From the NCBI GenBank assembly GCA_964507645.1, contig CAZDPU010000019.1:1-20093 (forward strand): a stretch of DNA of 20,093 nucleotides, written 5' to 3'. This DNA is from UBA6624 sp964507645 (GTDB lineage Bacteria > UBP7 > UBA6624). The position numbers and the translations under genes were made by a program. Position 1 is the stretch's first letter. Each line of letters begins with the position of its first letter. A model generated the notes under the pieces. That model was given only the letters and a program-made list of their open reading frames with translations. It ran no database searches and was not told the origin of the DNA. Shown piece by piece: positions 1 to 8,147 of the stretch.

Positions 1-1362
1 GAGAGTTGGTTTTCAAGGTATAGTACTTTATCATTAAAACCTATGAAAGAACAGATGAAAGGAATGTGGCATTTAGAAAGAGAAACGGACAAAGCAGTCT
101 ATCTTTTAAGGGTTGAGGATAATTTTAAGAAGTGGTTTCCGAAAAAGGTAGTAGATGGCCCAAATGAAAAAGGTTCCATTCTTGTTGAGGCCTGGTTTCT
201 CAAAAAAAATCCTCTACCAGAGATACTAGAAGAACGCGTCAATATTCCAGATAGAAAGTTTGGAGGGCGCTGGAAAAAGGGGAGCCTATCTTTTTCAAAG
301 GCTCGACAATACATGAACTGCCCAAAACAATATTATTTTTCTTATGAAAAAAAGATTATTTCTTCTGTTAGCACAGCAATGAAATTTGGCAATGTAGCGC
401 ACTCTGTCCTTGAGACGATTTTTGAATGTGATTTAGATGCAGCAAAACCCACTTCTTATGTCAAGGCACTGACAAGACGTGATTGGGAAAAATCTAAATT
501 TGAATTTGAAACATCTGAAAGAAAGAAAGGAAAATGGGACGATTCGAAAATAGATGAGGTTGTTGACCAGGTTTTATGGGCATTGGCCAATATGGCTGAT
601 GGGAAGATGGATTCTAAAAGTATTAAAAAATTCAAACCTAAACATGCTGAATCCAGGGTTTTTTCAAAAGACGGACTTCTCGGGGGGATCATTGATGCAG
701 TTTTTGTAGATGAAAATAACGAAATTAAGATTGTTGATTACAAAACTGGCAAATCTAAAGAAGGGGAAATTGATCCAGACCATGAATTTCAAGGATGGCT
801 ATATGCTTATCTTGCCTCTCAGGAGTTTGGGAGACTCCCCAAAAGTGTTGAATTTTGGTATTTAAGCGCACAAGAGGTAAAAGTTGTTGATTTTGATGAA
901 GATGTAATTGAGGATCTAGTCTTATCTTTAAAAGAAACTGCAGCAGAGATAAAAAACATTTCCGGATCTCCAGAGAGCTCATTTGAAGCAAGACCGTCAG
1001 AGAAAAATTGCAAATGGTGCGATGCAAAGCCATGGTGCAAGGGTTATCAGAAGATGGTTCAAGATCAACCATGGAATGAAGAAGGGTATGGAAAATCCGT
1101 GAAAGGAGTTGTTCTAGATTCTGCAAAACAGACAGGGAGCAGACCTGGAGCTGCTATAGTTAAAACAGATGATGAAAGGGAAATACTAATCAAAGGATGG
1201 GGGGCATCAGGAAAACTACTGGGTTCACTAAAAAAAGAAGACTCTCTCTTTTGTGTTGATGTCAATATACAACATTCTGATTTTTCTGGAAACCTTGAAG
1301 GGACTGTTAATGACCCTTTTTCAATAATTGTCAATAACAAGATTCTCCAGGAATTGATGTAA
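1..1362 (+). CDS. PD-(D/E)XK nuclease with AddB/Cas4-like iron-sulfur cysteines (5' end outside window)
   Basis: The frame is open from base 1, so the gene probably starts upstream; the first ATG is at 43, has no ribosome-binding site, and residues below count from it. A RecB/AddB/Cas4-type nuclease core is visible: CPKQYYFSY (93-101), G116 and H120 with L123-E124, the D218 acidic site, DYKTG (232-236) and Q250-x3-Y254. Cysteines C93, C323, C326 and C332 are spaced as in nucleases whose 4Fe-4S cluster staples the domain shut. About 75 residues before the core and about 95 after it are unassigned; the tail could be a small beta-rich nucleic-acid-binding fold. The gene lies 25 bp before the NurA-like gene and is followed by a HerA-like ATPase, which suggests a role in DNA-end processing (inference). 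It could also be a RecB-like exonuclease with another partner. Confidence 0.8.
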   Translation, partial: ESWFSRYSTLSLKPMKEQMKGMWHLERETDKAVYLLRVEDNFKKWFPKKVVDGPNEKGSILVEAWFLKKNPLPEILEERVNIPDRKFGGRWKKGSLSFSKARQYMNCPKQYYFSYEKKIISSVSTAMKFGNVAHSVLETIFECDLDAAKPTSYVKALTRRDWEKSKFEFETSERKKGKWDDSKIDEVVDQVLWALANMADGKMDSKSIKKFKPKHAESRVFSKDGLLGGIIDAVFVDENNEIKIVDYKTGKSKEGEIDPDHEFQGWLYAYLASQEFGRLPKSVEFWYLSAQEVKVVDFDEDVIEDLVLSLKETAAEIKNISGSPESSFEARPSEKNCKWCDAKPWCKGYQKMVQDQPWNEEGYGKSVKGVVLDSAKQTGSRPGAAIVKTDDEREILIKGWGASGKLLGSLKKEDSLFCVDVNIQHSDFSGNLEGTVNDPFSIIVNNKILQELM

Positions 1363-1387
1363 TTTAATCCAATACAATTACCTAATC

Positions 1388-2380
1388 ATGACTTTTTTGA
1401 CTGACACACTCTCAAATATAAAGAAATTTTTGGTTGAAAGCGGTGGGGAGATTTCTTCTGCAGACCATATAGAGGAAATATCTTTTACTCCGCAAAGGTT
1501 GGATTTGAGAGATGCTACAACTGTTCATGAAGGCGGAATGATTCAAGACTTAAAGATTGCCAGATCCAACCAAGGAGATCTTTCAATTAGGTGGTTTACT
1601 GATGGAATTCAGAAAACCTTCCTAATAGGAACTTTTGATTTTGGCAGCAATCCTGTCACGGTTCACTATTCAATCATTGCAAGTCTCATTATTGGTTTTA
1701 GAGACGGTGGTTTTGAAATGTGGGGCGAGCCAAGAATTCAAGAATTTGCATTAATTTCAAAAGATTTACTGGGGGCGGAATTACCAAAAGGGTTTTTAGA
1801 CACAGGTGAAAATACAGGATATTTTGGAGCCCAACGTTATGCTGCTGTGATGCGTGCAAGGCAAGAAAGGCATAAATTGGAAGCATCCCATCTTTATGAC
1901 TGGGCTGAAAAAACCAAATACAAAGAAAAAATCCTAGTTGACGGATCTTTGTCCCATTTGCCAAAGCCAATACCTTGTGCTGTTGGTCTTTGCAAAGACA
2001 ATCATCCATTGTTTTTTACACCTGAAACCCAACGCAACATTTTAAGTTTGGGTTACTCTGAAAGAAGTGCTCTTTTTTCTTACAGCACCCCACAAAAAGA
2101 CGAAATAACAAGTTGGTTTTTGAGAATCAGACAACCACGTGCACACTCTGCTAATTTTGGTTTAATAAGGCCGGAGGTCTACGAAGGGATGCCTTTAGAT
2201 CCAGGGAGTGTTGATGAGGTTTCAAGACTTGTTTTCAGCCTAAGGAATCCTGTTGCGTACCCAAGCCCTAAATGGGAACGATTGGTTTATCCTCTAAAGA
2301 TTTGTACAGATTTTTTAACAAACCACTTACCCAAAGTGGAAACAATCAAATGGTTTCTACATGGAGCAATAGTAACCTAA
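1388..2380 (+). CDS. nurA: NurA-like DNA repair nuclease
   Basis: 330 aa, resembling the NurA family, a metal-dependent 5'-3' nuclease that pairs with the HerA translocase in DNA-end resection. What can be seen: a first acidic motif F-T-D72-G73, a second strand ILVDGSL (182-188, D185), a GLCKDN segment (200-205, K203) typical of the block after the second acid, and a conserved-looking C-terminal block around KWERLVYPL (295-303). Length suits the family. The ATG at 1388 has no clear Shine-Dalgarno sequence; the gene sits 25 bp after the iron-sulfur nuclease and 18 bp before the HerA-like gene, so it is probably co-transcribed. The assignment rests on the two Asp-Gly motifs plus the HerA neighbour; overall identity to archaeal NurA would be low. 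No broken reading frame or missing acidic residue is seen. Confidence 0.75.
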   Translation: MTFLTDTLSNIKKFLVESGGEISSADHIEEISFTPQRLDLRDATTVHEGGMIQDLKIARSNQGDLSIRWFTDGIQKTFLIGTFDFGSNPVTVHYSIIASLIIGFRDGGFEMWGEPRIQEFALISKDLLGAELPKGFLDTGENTGYFGAQRYAAVMRARQERHKLEASHLYDWAEKTKYKEKILVDGSLSHLPKPIPCAVGLCKDNHPLFFTPETQRNILSLGYSERSALFSYSTPQKDEITSWFLRIRQPRAHSANFGLIRPEVYEGMPLDPGSVDEVSRLVFSLRNPVAYPSPKWERLVYPLKICTDFLTNHLPKVETIKWFLHGAIVT

Positions 2381-2398
2381 AATAAAAAGGATGGCATT

Positions 2399-4180
2399 AT
2401 GAAAAAAAATTTCCAATTCGCAGAAGAAAAATTTAAAAATTATGTAAATACAGAATGGGGTTTTGTTGGGAAGGGTGCAAGCACCGAGAAACATCCAAAC
2501 ACATCTTCTTATTTTCATTTTTGGTTATCGAGAAAAGAACAAAATCTTGAACTCGGTAATATTGTTGCTGCCGTGAGAGATGACGGACATATAACATTTG
2601 GGACCGTTGTTGACTTGCGTTCAACAATGGATATGCCTAATTTTCTTTCAGACTACATATCTCACGATTTTGGGAAGCCCGATCAATCTTTGCCCACTGA
2701 TGTTTCAGAGGTTCTAGTTGCGAAAGCAAATATCATTGGGTCTACAGACAATAAAGCAAGACCTGTAACAAGAGCAAACATTTTTTACGCCAATCCTGCT
2801 GGTGTACGAAGAGCTTTCAACATGGAGGGATACATTGAAGACAGGGGGGTCCCGATAGGCGTTATAAAGAATGGAGATGGACAATTAACGCCAATCTATA
2901 TTGACATTGAGTTCCTGTTAGGTCCAGAGGGAGCCCATTTCAATATTAGCGGTATTTCTGGGTTGGCAACAAAAACCAGCTTAGTTGAATTTATGTTAAA
3001 GTCAGTCCAAACTTTTTTCAAAAGAAATAAAGAGTACCAGAAAAAAAGAATAGGAGTCGTGCTTTTTAATGTAAAAGGAAAAGACTTGTTGTTCTTGGAC
3101 AAGGCAAATCCTGAGCTAAAGGAAAAAAGCCCTCAGGGAGAATTTTACAGAGATATCTATAAAGAGCTAAATGTTCCTGCAGAGCCATTTGATCAATTAC
3201 GAATTTTTGCCCCCTATTCATCTTCTACATCTGCAAAAGTTAACAGCTTGCGTCAAGATGGTTCTGTAGAGTATTTTGTGTGGGATATTCCTGAATTAAG
3301 AAAATACCTCCCCGAGCTTTTTGATGACGAAGACTGGGATGACAATGTCCAAGCAGCTTATGAAGATATGTTGGACATAGTAGACAAGGATGACACCATA
3401 AAAGAATTTCCAGACCTAGTTGATTTTTTGGTTGAAGAAAGAAGGGTTATGAGGGATAGAGAGCATTGGCATGGGCACAAGAGAACAACTTTTTTTAAGT
3501 TGGTACAAAATCTAGTTACTCTCCCAGAGCTTTTCAAAGGCCTCGTTAATTCAAGAGACATTCCAGAAAACCCAAAAGACATACCGTTAGATGAATTTAA
3601 AACAGGTGACATTTATGTAATTGACATCCAGGCTCTTAACGACAGAGGGCAGCAGATGGTGTTTGAACGTGTGCTAAAAAGACTTTTTGAGCTTGTAGAA
3701 ATGAAAACAGAGGAAGAGGGGCTAGATAACATTATTGTTTTTGTTGATGAGTTGAACAAGTTTGCTCCAGCAGAAAAGAGCACAACGTTAAAGGAGTCAA
3801 TCATCCATGCTACAGCAAGAGGTAGATCCTTAGGTCTTACTTTTTTTGGAGCTGAACAGTTTGCTTCAATGATTGACAAGCAGGTTACTGACAACAGTTC
3901 AACAATATGTTATGGCCGTTCTGGCCCTACAGAGCTAGGTCTTTCTGAGTACTCTTATTTGCCGGATGAGGTAAAAAAGAAAATGGCAATTTTCCCAAAA
4001 GGAACGTTGTTGTTAAAGCACGCAAGATATAGCCAACCGGTAATTATGCAATTTCCTTACCCCCCATGCGTTCCTGGGGATATGTATTTGCAATCCCAAG
4101 AAGAAATTGATCGTGGTAGAAAGAGAGCACCAAAAACCGCTGAATGGAAAAAGAAAGGAGATGTTAAGTTTAAATTTTAA
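2399..4180 (+). CDS. HerA/FtsK-superfamily ATPase (HerA-like DNA translocase)
   Basis: 593 aa with the layout of a HerA-type hexameric DNA pump. An N-terminal beta-rich segment (about 40-175, HAS-barrel-like position) precedes a P-loop-like GISGLATKTS (185-194, K192-T193), a Walker B strand NIIVFVDELNKFAP (444-457, D450-E451), and the sensor region ATARGRSLGLTFFGAEQ (471-487; R474, R476, Q487) seen in HerA/VirD4 ATPases. The P-loop lacks the second glycine of GxxGxGKS and carries an extra residue before the lysine. The ATG at 2399 follows an AAAAAGG ribosome site. It lies 18 bp after nurA and shares one base with the crotonase-family gene (TAATG). Inferred role: driving NurA and perhaps the iron-sulfur nuclease along double-stranded DNA. 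The 300-400 region is charged and probably an insert of the ATPase domain. Confidence 0.82.
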   Translation: MKKNFQFAEEKFKNYVNTEWGFVGKGASTEKHPNTSSYFHFWLSRKEQNLELGNIVAAVRDDGHITFGTVVDLRSTMDMPNFLSDYISHDFGKPDQSLPTDVSEVLVAKANIIGSTDNKARPVTRANIFYANPAGVRRAFNMEGYIEDRGVPIGVIKNGDGQLTPIYIDIEFLLGPEGAHFNISGISGLATKTSLVEFMLKSVQTFFKRNKEYQKKRIGVVLFNVKGKDLLFLDKANPELKEKSPQGEFYRDIYKELNVPAEPFDQLRIFAPYSSSTSAKVNSLRQDGSVEYFVWDIPELRKYLPELFDDEDWDDNVQAAYEDMLDIVDKDDTIKEFPDLVDFLVEERRVMRDREHWHGHKRTTFFKLVQNLVTLPELFKGLVNSRDIPENPKDIPLDEFKTGDIYVIDIQALNDRGQQMVFERVLKRLFELVEMKTEEEGLDNIIVFVDELNKFAPAEKSTTLKESIIHATARGRSLGLTFFGAEQFASMIDKQVTDNSSTICYGRSGPTELGLSEYSYLPDEVKKKMAIFPKGTLLLKHARYSQPVIMQFPYPPCVPGDMYLQSQEEIDRGRKRAPKTAEWKKKGDVKFKF

Positions 4181-4959
4181 TGTTTTATAAATCTAAATAT
4201 TTTCAAGCAGAAAAAGAAGAGAATCTTCTTATTTTGACTATTGCATCTAAAGAAAATCCATTAAATAATCTTTCTGATGATTTTTCTGACAGGTTTGAGG
4301 AGTGTGTTTTAAATGCGACAAAAGAGAAGGATATCAAGGCAATCATTCTCATAGCGAATGGACCAGTTTTTTCAGCAGGTGCTTTTTTGCCTGAATTAAT
4401 GGAACAAGATGAAGCTGGAGCTAATCGCTTGGCCCAGAAAGGCGCTAATATATGGGGTTTGATGGAAAGCATTCCGCTGATAACTTTAGCAGCAGTAAAC
4501 GGGCTTTGTTTTGGAGGGGGTTTAGAACTGTCTTTGTGTTGTGATTTTAGAATTGCTAGTACCAGGGCAAAATTTGGTCAAACTGAAGTAAATCTAGGCT
4601 TGATCCCAGGGTGGGGAGGAGGACAGAGGTTGGTAAACCTTTTAGGAAGAACAAATGCTCTTGATTTGGTCTTAAGTGGTCGTCAATTTAGAGCTGATGA
4701 AGCTTTGGCGTTGGGTTTAGTCCAGAAAGTTTCAAAACCAAAAGATTTACTGGAAGATGCCAAGTCTTTTTTAGCTCCTTATGTTGTTAAAGATAGAAAA
4801 ACAATTGCTTTGGCAAAAAAATCCGTTGGCCTGCAGTTAAAGGTCTCTCAAAACCATGCTCTAAAAGAAGAACCCGCTCTTTTTGCCAAGTCTTGGTCTT
4901 TAGAAAATACTAAAAAAACTATTAATGATTTTGTTGAAAAAAACCCTCCAAAAAAATAA
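4180..4959 (+). CDS. Enoyl-CoA hydratase/isomerase (crotonase) family protein
   Basis: 259 aa, standard crotonase length. The first oxyanion-hole segment is PVFSAGAFLPEL (62-73); the second is NGLCFGGGLELSLCCD (107-122). Both acids used by true enoyl-CoA hydratases have counterparts: E116 in GGGLEL and E136 in FGQTEVNLG, followed by the usual GLIPGWGGGQRL block. This supports hydration of 2-enoyl-CoA, but the superfamily also includes isomerases and dehydratases and the exact substrate cannot be read. The ATG overlaps the HerA-like stop codon by one base, so translation is probably coupled. No other fatty-acid oxidation gene is nearby, so the neighbourhood does not tell which acyl-CoA it uses; the link to the repair genes may only be operon packing. 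Confidence 0.88.
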   Translation: MFYKSKYFQAEKEENLLILTIASKENPLNNLSDDFSDRFEECVLNATKEKDIKAIILIANGPVFSAGAFLPELMEQDEAGANRLAQKGANIWGLMESIPLITLAAVNGLCFGGGLELSLCCDFRIASTRAKFGQTEVNLGLIPGWGGGQRLVNLLGRTNALDLVLSGRQFRADEALALGLVQKVSKPKDLLEDAKSFLAPYVVKDRKTIALAKKSVGLQLKVSQNHALKEEPALFAKSWSLENTKKTINDFVEKNPPKK

Positions 4960-4976
4960 AATATTTTTCTTAGCCC

Positions 4977-6266
4977 ATGATTAGTGACGGTTTGATAAAA
5001 GTTCTTTTTCTGCTGCTTTCTGGTGGAATTCTTGCCTATATGGGGGATCTTGCTGGAAGAAGATATTCAAAAACAAGGAAAAGACTTTTTGGGCTAAGGC
5101 CAAAATATGCTTCTGCTCTTTGGGCAGGGGTTATTGGAATTGGAGTTTCAGCTTTTATCTACGGGCTACTTTCATTTGTTAGCAGTGATTTTCAAGATGC
5201 TATTTTTAGAATTCAAAACATAAAACAAGAACTCAAAGATAGTTCAGAAAAGCTAAAAGAGACAGAAGAAACGTATAAATCTCTAGAAGAGTCCTATGCT
5301 TTTTTGAATGAAAATGTGGAATTTTTGCAGCAAAATCTAAAAGAAAGCAATGAGCAAATCGAAAATTTATTTTTACAAAAAACAACCCTTGAAACAGAGA
5401 TAGCCGAATCTTCAATTGCTGTAGAAAGCCTCAACTTTCAAATAAAAGAGTTGACAAGAGAAAGAGAGTACCTAAGCGGAGAGCTTGCATTGAAAGAAAA
5501 CCAAGTAGACAGCTTGAAGAACGAAGAGAAGGAGCTCAATAAAAATATTTCAGAACTAACTATAGACCTTAACAAAACACAATTTGACCTTCAGGAAAAA
5601 ATCGACCAGTTGAGTGTTCTTGAAGAAGAGCTTTTGCAAGTTACAGCCGCTCTGAATGCTGCAGAGGTAAGAGCTTCAGAAGGGACTTTAATTTTTGTAA
5701 AAAGCCAAGAGCTAAAAAGATTGATGATTCCTGAAAGCCTAGACTCAGACTCCATCAAAAGCTATCTTGAACAAAGCTTCCAAAAACTCATTGAGGATTC
5801 AGAACTTCTCGGAGTTAGTTTCGCTTTTGAGACAAGTGAAAGCTTGGCCTTCAAGGCAATTCAAAACAAAGGAAACGGGAATCATTTTTTAAGAATCATG
5901 TCTAGTTCAAATGTTTTTGTAGGAGATGCTATAAAAGTTGATTTTGAGTGGATCCCTGTACATGTAGTTTTTCAAGAAGGGGAAGTTTTGCTAGATCGTT
6001 TTTTCACAGAAACATCAATTGTTGAGAATAATTATATTTTTTTAGAAAGTTTAATTCAAGCAGTGGAAGACATCGCTAAGACAAAAGGGGTTTTCCCTGA
6101 TGTAAAAACCCAAAAAAGAGTTTTTTTCCCTTCTTGGAAACTAACTAACAGGGCAGAGGAGATGACTAGTTTTCCAGAAGGGGTTTTGGTGTCAATCCGC
6201 ATTACAAAAACTCTTTACAATTTTGAATCTGTGTCTAAAATAGAAGTTGTCCTTGAAGGAAGATGA
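4977..6266 (+). CDS. DUF3084-type membrane-anchored coiled-coil protein
   Basis: 429 aa of unknown function. Two N-terminal membrane segments (about 5-21 and 46-68) flank a short loop bearing AYMGDLAGRR and RLFGLRP, the signature I associate with DUF3084 proteins. Residues about 73-230 are a long heptad-rich coiled coil full of E, L, K and Q, and about 231-429 form a globular C-terminal domain. The likely topology is an inner-membrane hairpin with coiled coil and C-terminal domain on one side; which side is not decided. The gene ends directly against the metG start (TGA followed by ATG), so the two are translationally linked. Its ATG has no obvious Shine-Dalgarno sequence. The family assignment is from motif memory; any scaffold or envelope role is speculation. 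Confidence 0.78.
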   Translation: MISDGLIKVLFLLLSGGILAYMGDLAGRRYSKTRKRLFGLRPKYASALWAGVIGIGVSAFIYGLLSFVSSDFQDAIFRIQNIKQELKDSSEKLKETEETYKSLEESYAFLNENVEFLQQNLKESNEQIENLFLQKTTLETEIAESSIAVESLNFQIKELTREREYLSGELALKENQVDSLKNEEKELNKNISELTIDLNKTQFDLQEKIDQLSVLEEELLQVTAALNAAEVRASEGTLIFVKSQELKRLMIPESLDSDSIKSYLEQSFQKLIEDSELLGVSFAFETSESLAFKAIQNKGNGNHFLRIMSSSNVFVGDAIKVDFEWIPVHVVFQEGEVLLDRFFTETSIVENNYIFLESLIQAVEDIAKTKGVFPDVKTQKRVFFPSWKLTNRAEEMTSFPEGVLVSIRITKTLYNFESVSKIEVVLEGR

Positions 6267-8147
6267 ATGTTTAAACACATAACAACCCCTATTTTTTATC
6301 CAAATGCAGATCCTCATCTAGGGCACGCCTACACCTCAATCGCAGCAGATGTTCTTTGTAGGTTCGAACGACTCAACAGCAATAAAGTTCTTATGACAAC
6401 AGGGACTGATGAACATGCTGAAAAAATAGAAAAAATTGCTCAAAAAAACAAACTAACAGCAAAAGATTTTGTTAAAACGATGCGTCCAAAATGGCACAAC
6501 CTTATGGATCATTTGAAAATTGGAGAACATCAGTTTATTCACACTGACGACAAGGAACACCATAAAGATGTCAAGAGATTTTTTGAAATTTTAAAAGAAA
6601 AAGGACAGGTTGAAAAAGGAGTTTACGAGGGTTGGTACAATTTAAGAGAAGCAAGGTTTGTAACAGAGATGGAAGCAAAGAAAGGCAACTATCTCGATCC
6701 TGAAACCGGAGATCCTTTAGAAAAAGTAAAAGAAGATGCCTGGTTTTTCCCACTTTCCAAATGGGCAACAAGGGTGGCTGACTATATTGAAAAAAATCCA
6801 GATTTTGTTAACCCTGAAGGTCGAAGGAAAGAGATACTCGCAAGGTTGAAGGGGGATGTTGAGGATTTGTGTATTTCTAGACCTAAGGAACGATTGAATT
6901 TTGCGGTTTCGATTCCTGGTGATGAAGAAAATGTTTTTTATGTCTGGTTCGATGCACTTACAACATATTTATCTGGAGCTGGTTGGGGAAGAGATGATGG
7001 ATGGAGGGAGAAATGGGAAGGAACCTTCCACCTCTTAGCTAAAGATATTTTATGGTTTCATGCAGGGGTTTGGCCTGCTTTGCTAATGGCTGCAGACATC
7101 CCTTTGCCAAAAGGAATGTTTGTTCATGGATATTTAACAGTAGGAGATACAAAAATGTCAAAAAGCTTAGGAAATGTAATAGACCCTTTAAAGGTTACAA
7201 AAAACCTCGGACTTTACGAAGAGGACTCATTACGTTTTTTTTGCATTTACTCAATACCTTTTGGAAGTGACGGCTCTGTTACCGTTGATCAATTTTTTAA
7301 TTTTTATAATTCTTTTTTAGCAAATGAAATAGGAAATTTCATTCATCGTTCATTATCGATGATAGACAGGTACCTGAATTGCGAAGTGCTAGATGCAGGA
7401 TTTGAAGATGAGAGCTATTTGAAAGAAAAAGCTAAACACGTTAGCGATTGGGAATCTGGTTTCAAGTCTTTGAATTTTAGAAATTCCATGGATTCGGTTT
7501 TAAATCTGACAAGATGGGGGCATAAGTATCTAGATCAAACAGAGCCCTGGAATTTATACAAGCAAGACAAAACAAAAGAGCTTAACGAAGTTTTTTTTAA
7601 CATTAGTGACGCACTTTTGACCATTGGCAATATGTTGAATCCACTTTTGCCAAGAACGTCGGGGAAGATTTTGGAAATTTTTAATTCTGAAGCATCTTTG
7701 CCAACCTCGCAGATGTGCTTTAAGGCCCCGGTTAAAGATTTGAAATCATTCGAGCAGCTCTTTCCAAGGATCGATTTACAAAACATTTCAAGAACAAAGG
7801 AGAAAAAGATGGAAAAAGATAAATCCATGGTTGATATTAAAAGTTTTTTTAAAACAAAGCTAGTTATAGGAACTATAGTTTCTGGGAAAAAACATCCAAA
7901 TGCTGACAAATTACTCCTTTTCAGCGTTGATGTTGGAGAGGATTCACCAAGACAGATTGTTGCTGGTCTTGCTGGACATTACAGTGTTGAAGATTTATTG
8001 GGGAAACAGGTTGTTGTTGTTTCTAACCTTGAGCCCGTGAAGCTAAGAGGGGAAATGAGCGAGGGGATGATACTTTGTGCGGATGATCAAGGACCAGTGG
8101 CACTGCATCCTCAAAGAAAAGTTTTAAACGGTACGATAGTGAAATGA
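6267..8147 (+). CDS. metG: Methionyl-tRNA synthetase with C-terminal tRNA-binding domain
   Basis: 626 aa; charges tRNA-Met with methionine using ATP in the cytoplasm. The class I signatures are the HIGH-type HLGH (17-20) and KMSKS (296-300). VYEGWYNLREARF (119-131) marks the connective region, which here has no CxxC zinc knuckles, as in the zinc-free MetRS type. LCISRP (201-206) and YVWFDALTTYL (225-235) are also typical. An appended OB-fold (about 522-626), with KLVIGTIVSG and EPVKLRGEMSEGMIL, is the EMAPII/Arc1p-like tRNA-binding domain that dimerises many bacterial MetRS. The start abuts the DUF3084 stop; the stop overlaps the dehydrogenase start (ATGA). Essential enzyme, complete and apparently intact. 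Confidence 0.97.
   Translation: MFKHITTPIFYPNADPHLGHAYTSIAADVLCRFERLNSNKVLMTTGTDEHAEKIEKIAQKNKLTAKDFVKTMRPKWHNLMDHLKIGEHQFIHTDDKEHHKDVKRFFEILKEKGQVEKGVYEGWYNLREARFVTEMEAKKGNYLDPETGDPLEKVKEDAWFFPLSKWATRVADYIEKNPDFVNPEGRRKEILARLKGDVEDLCISRPKERLNFAVSIPGDEENVFYVWFDALTTYLSGAGWGRDDGWREKWEGTFHLLAKDILWFHAGVWPALLMAADIPLPKGMFVHGYLTVGDTKMSKSLGNVIDPLKVTKNLGLYEEDSLRFFCIYSIPFGSDGSVTVDQFFNFYNSFLANEIGNFIHRSLSMIDRYLNCEVLDAGFEDESYLKEKAKHVSDWESGFKSLNFRNSMDSVLNLTRWGHKYLDQTEPWNLYKQDKTKELNEVFFNISDALLTIGNMLNPLLPRTSGKILEIFNSEASLPTSQMCFKAPVKDLKSFEQLFPRIDLQNISRTKEKKMEKDKSMVDIKSFFKTKLVIGTIVSGKKHPNADKLLLFSVDVGEDSPRQIVAGLAGHYSVEDLLGKQVVVVSNLEPVKLRGEMSEGMILCADDQGPVALHPQRKVLNGTIVK

Noticed and set aside
1..1362. Cas4 protein of a CRISPR system
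   Set aside because: No repeats, cas1/cas2 or effector genes in the window; the protein is longer than Cas4 and neighbours NurA and HerA.
4180..4959. Crotonase-family gene as part of the DNA repair module
   Set aside because: It overlaps the HerA-like stop, but its catalytic glutamates indicate acyl-CoA chemistry; tight packing is seen throughout this window.
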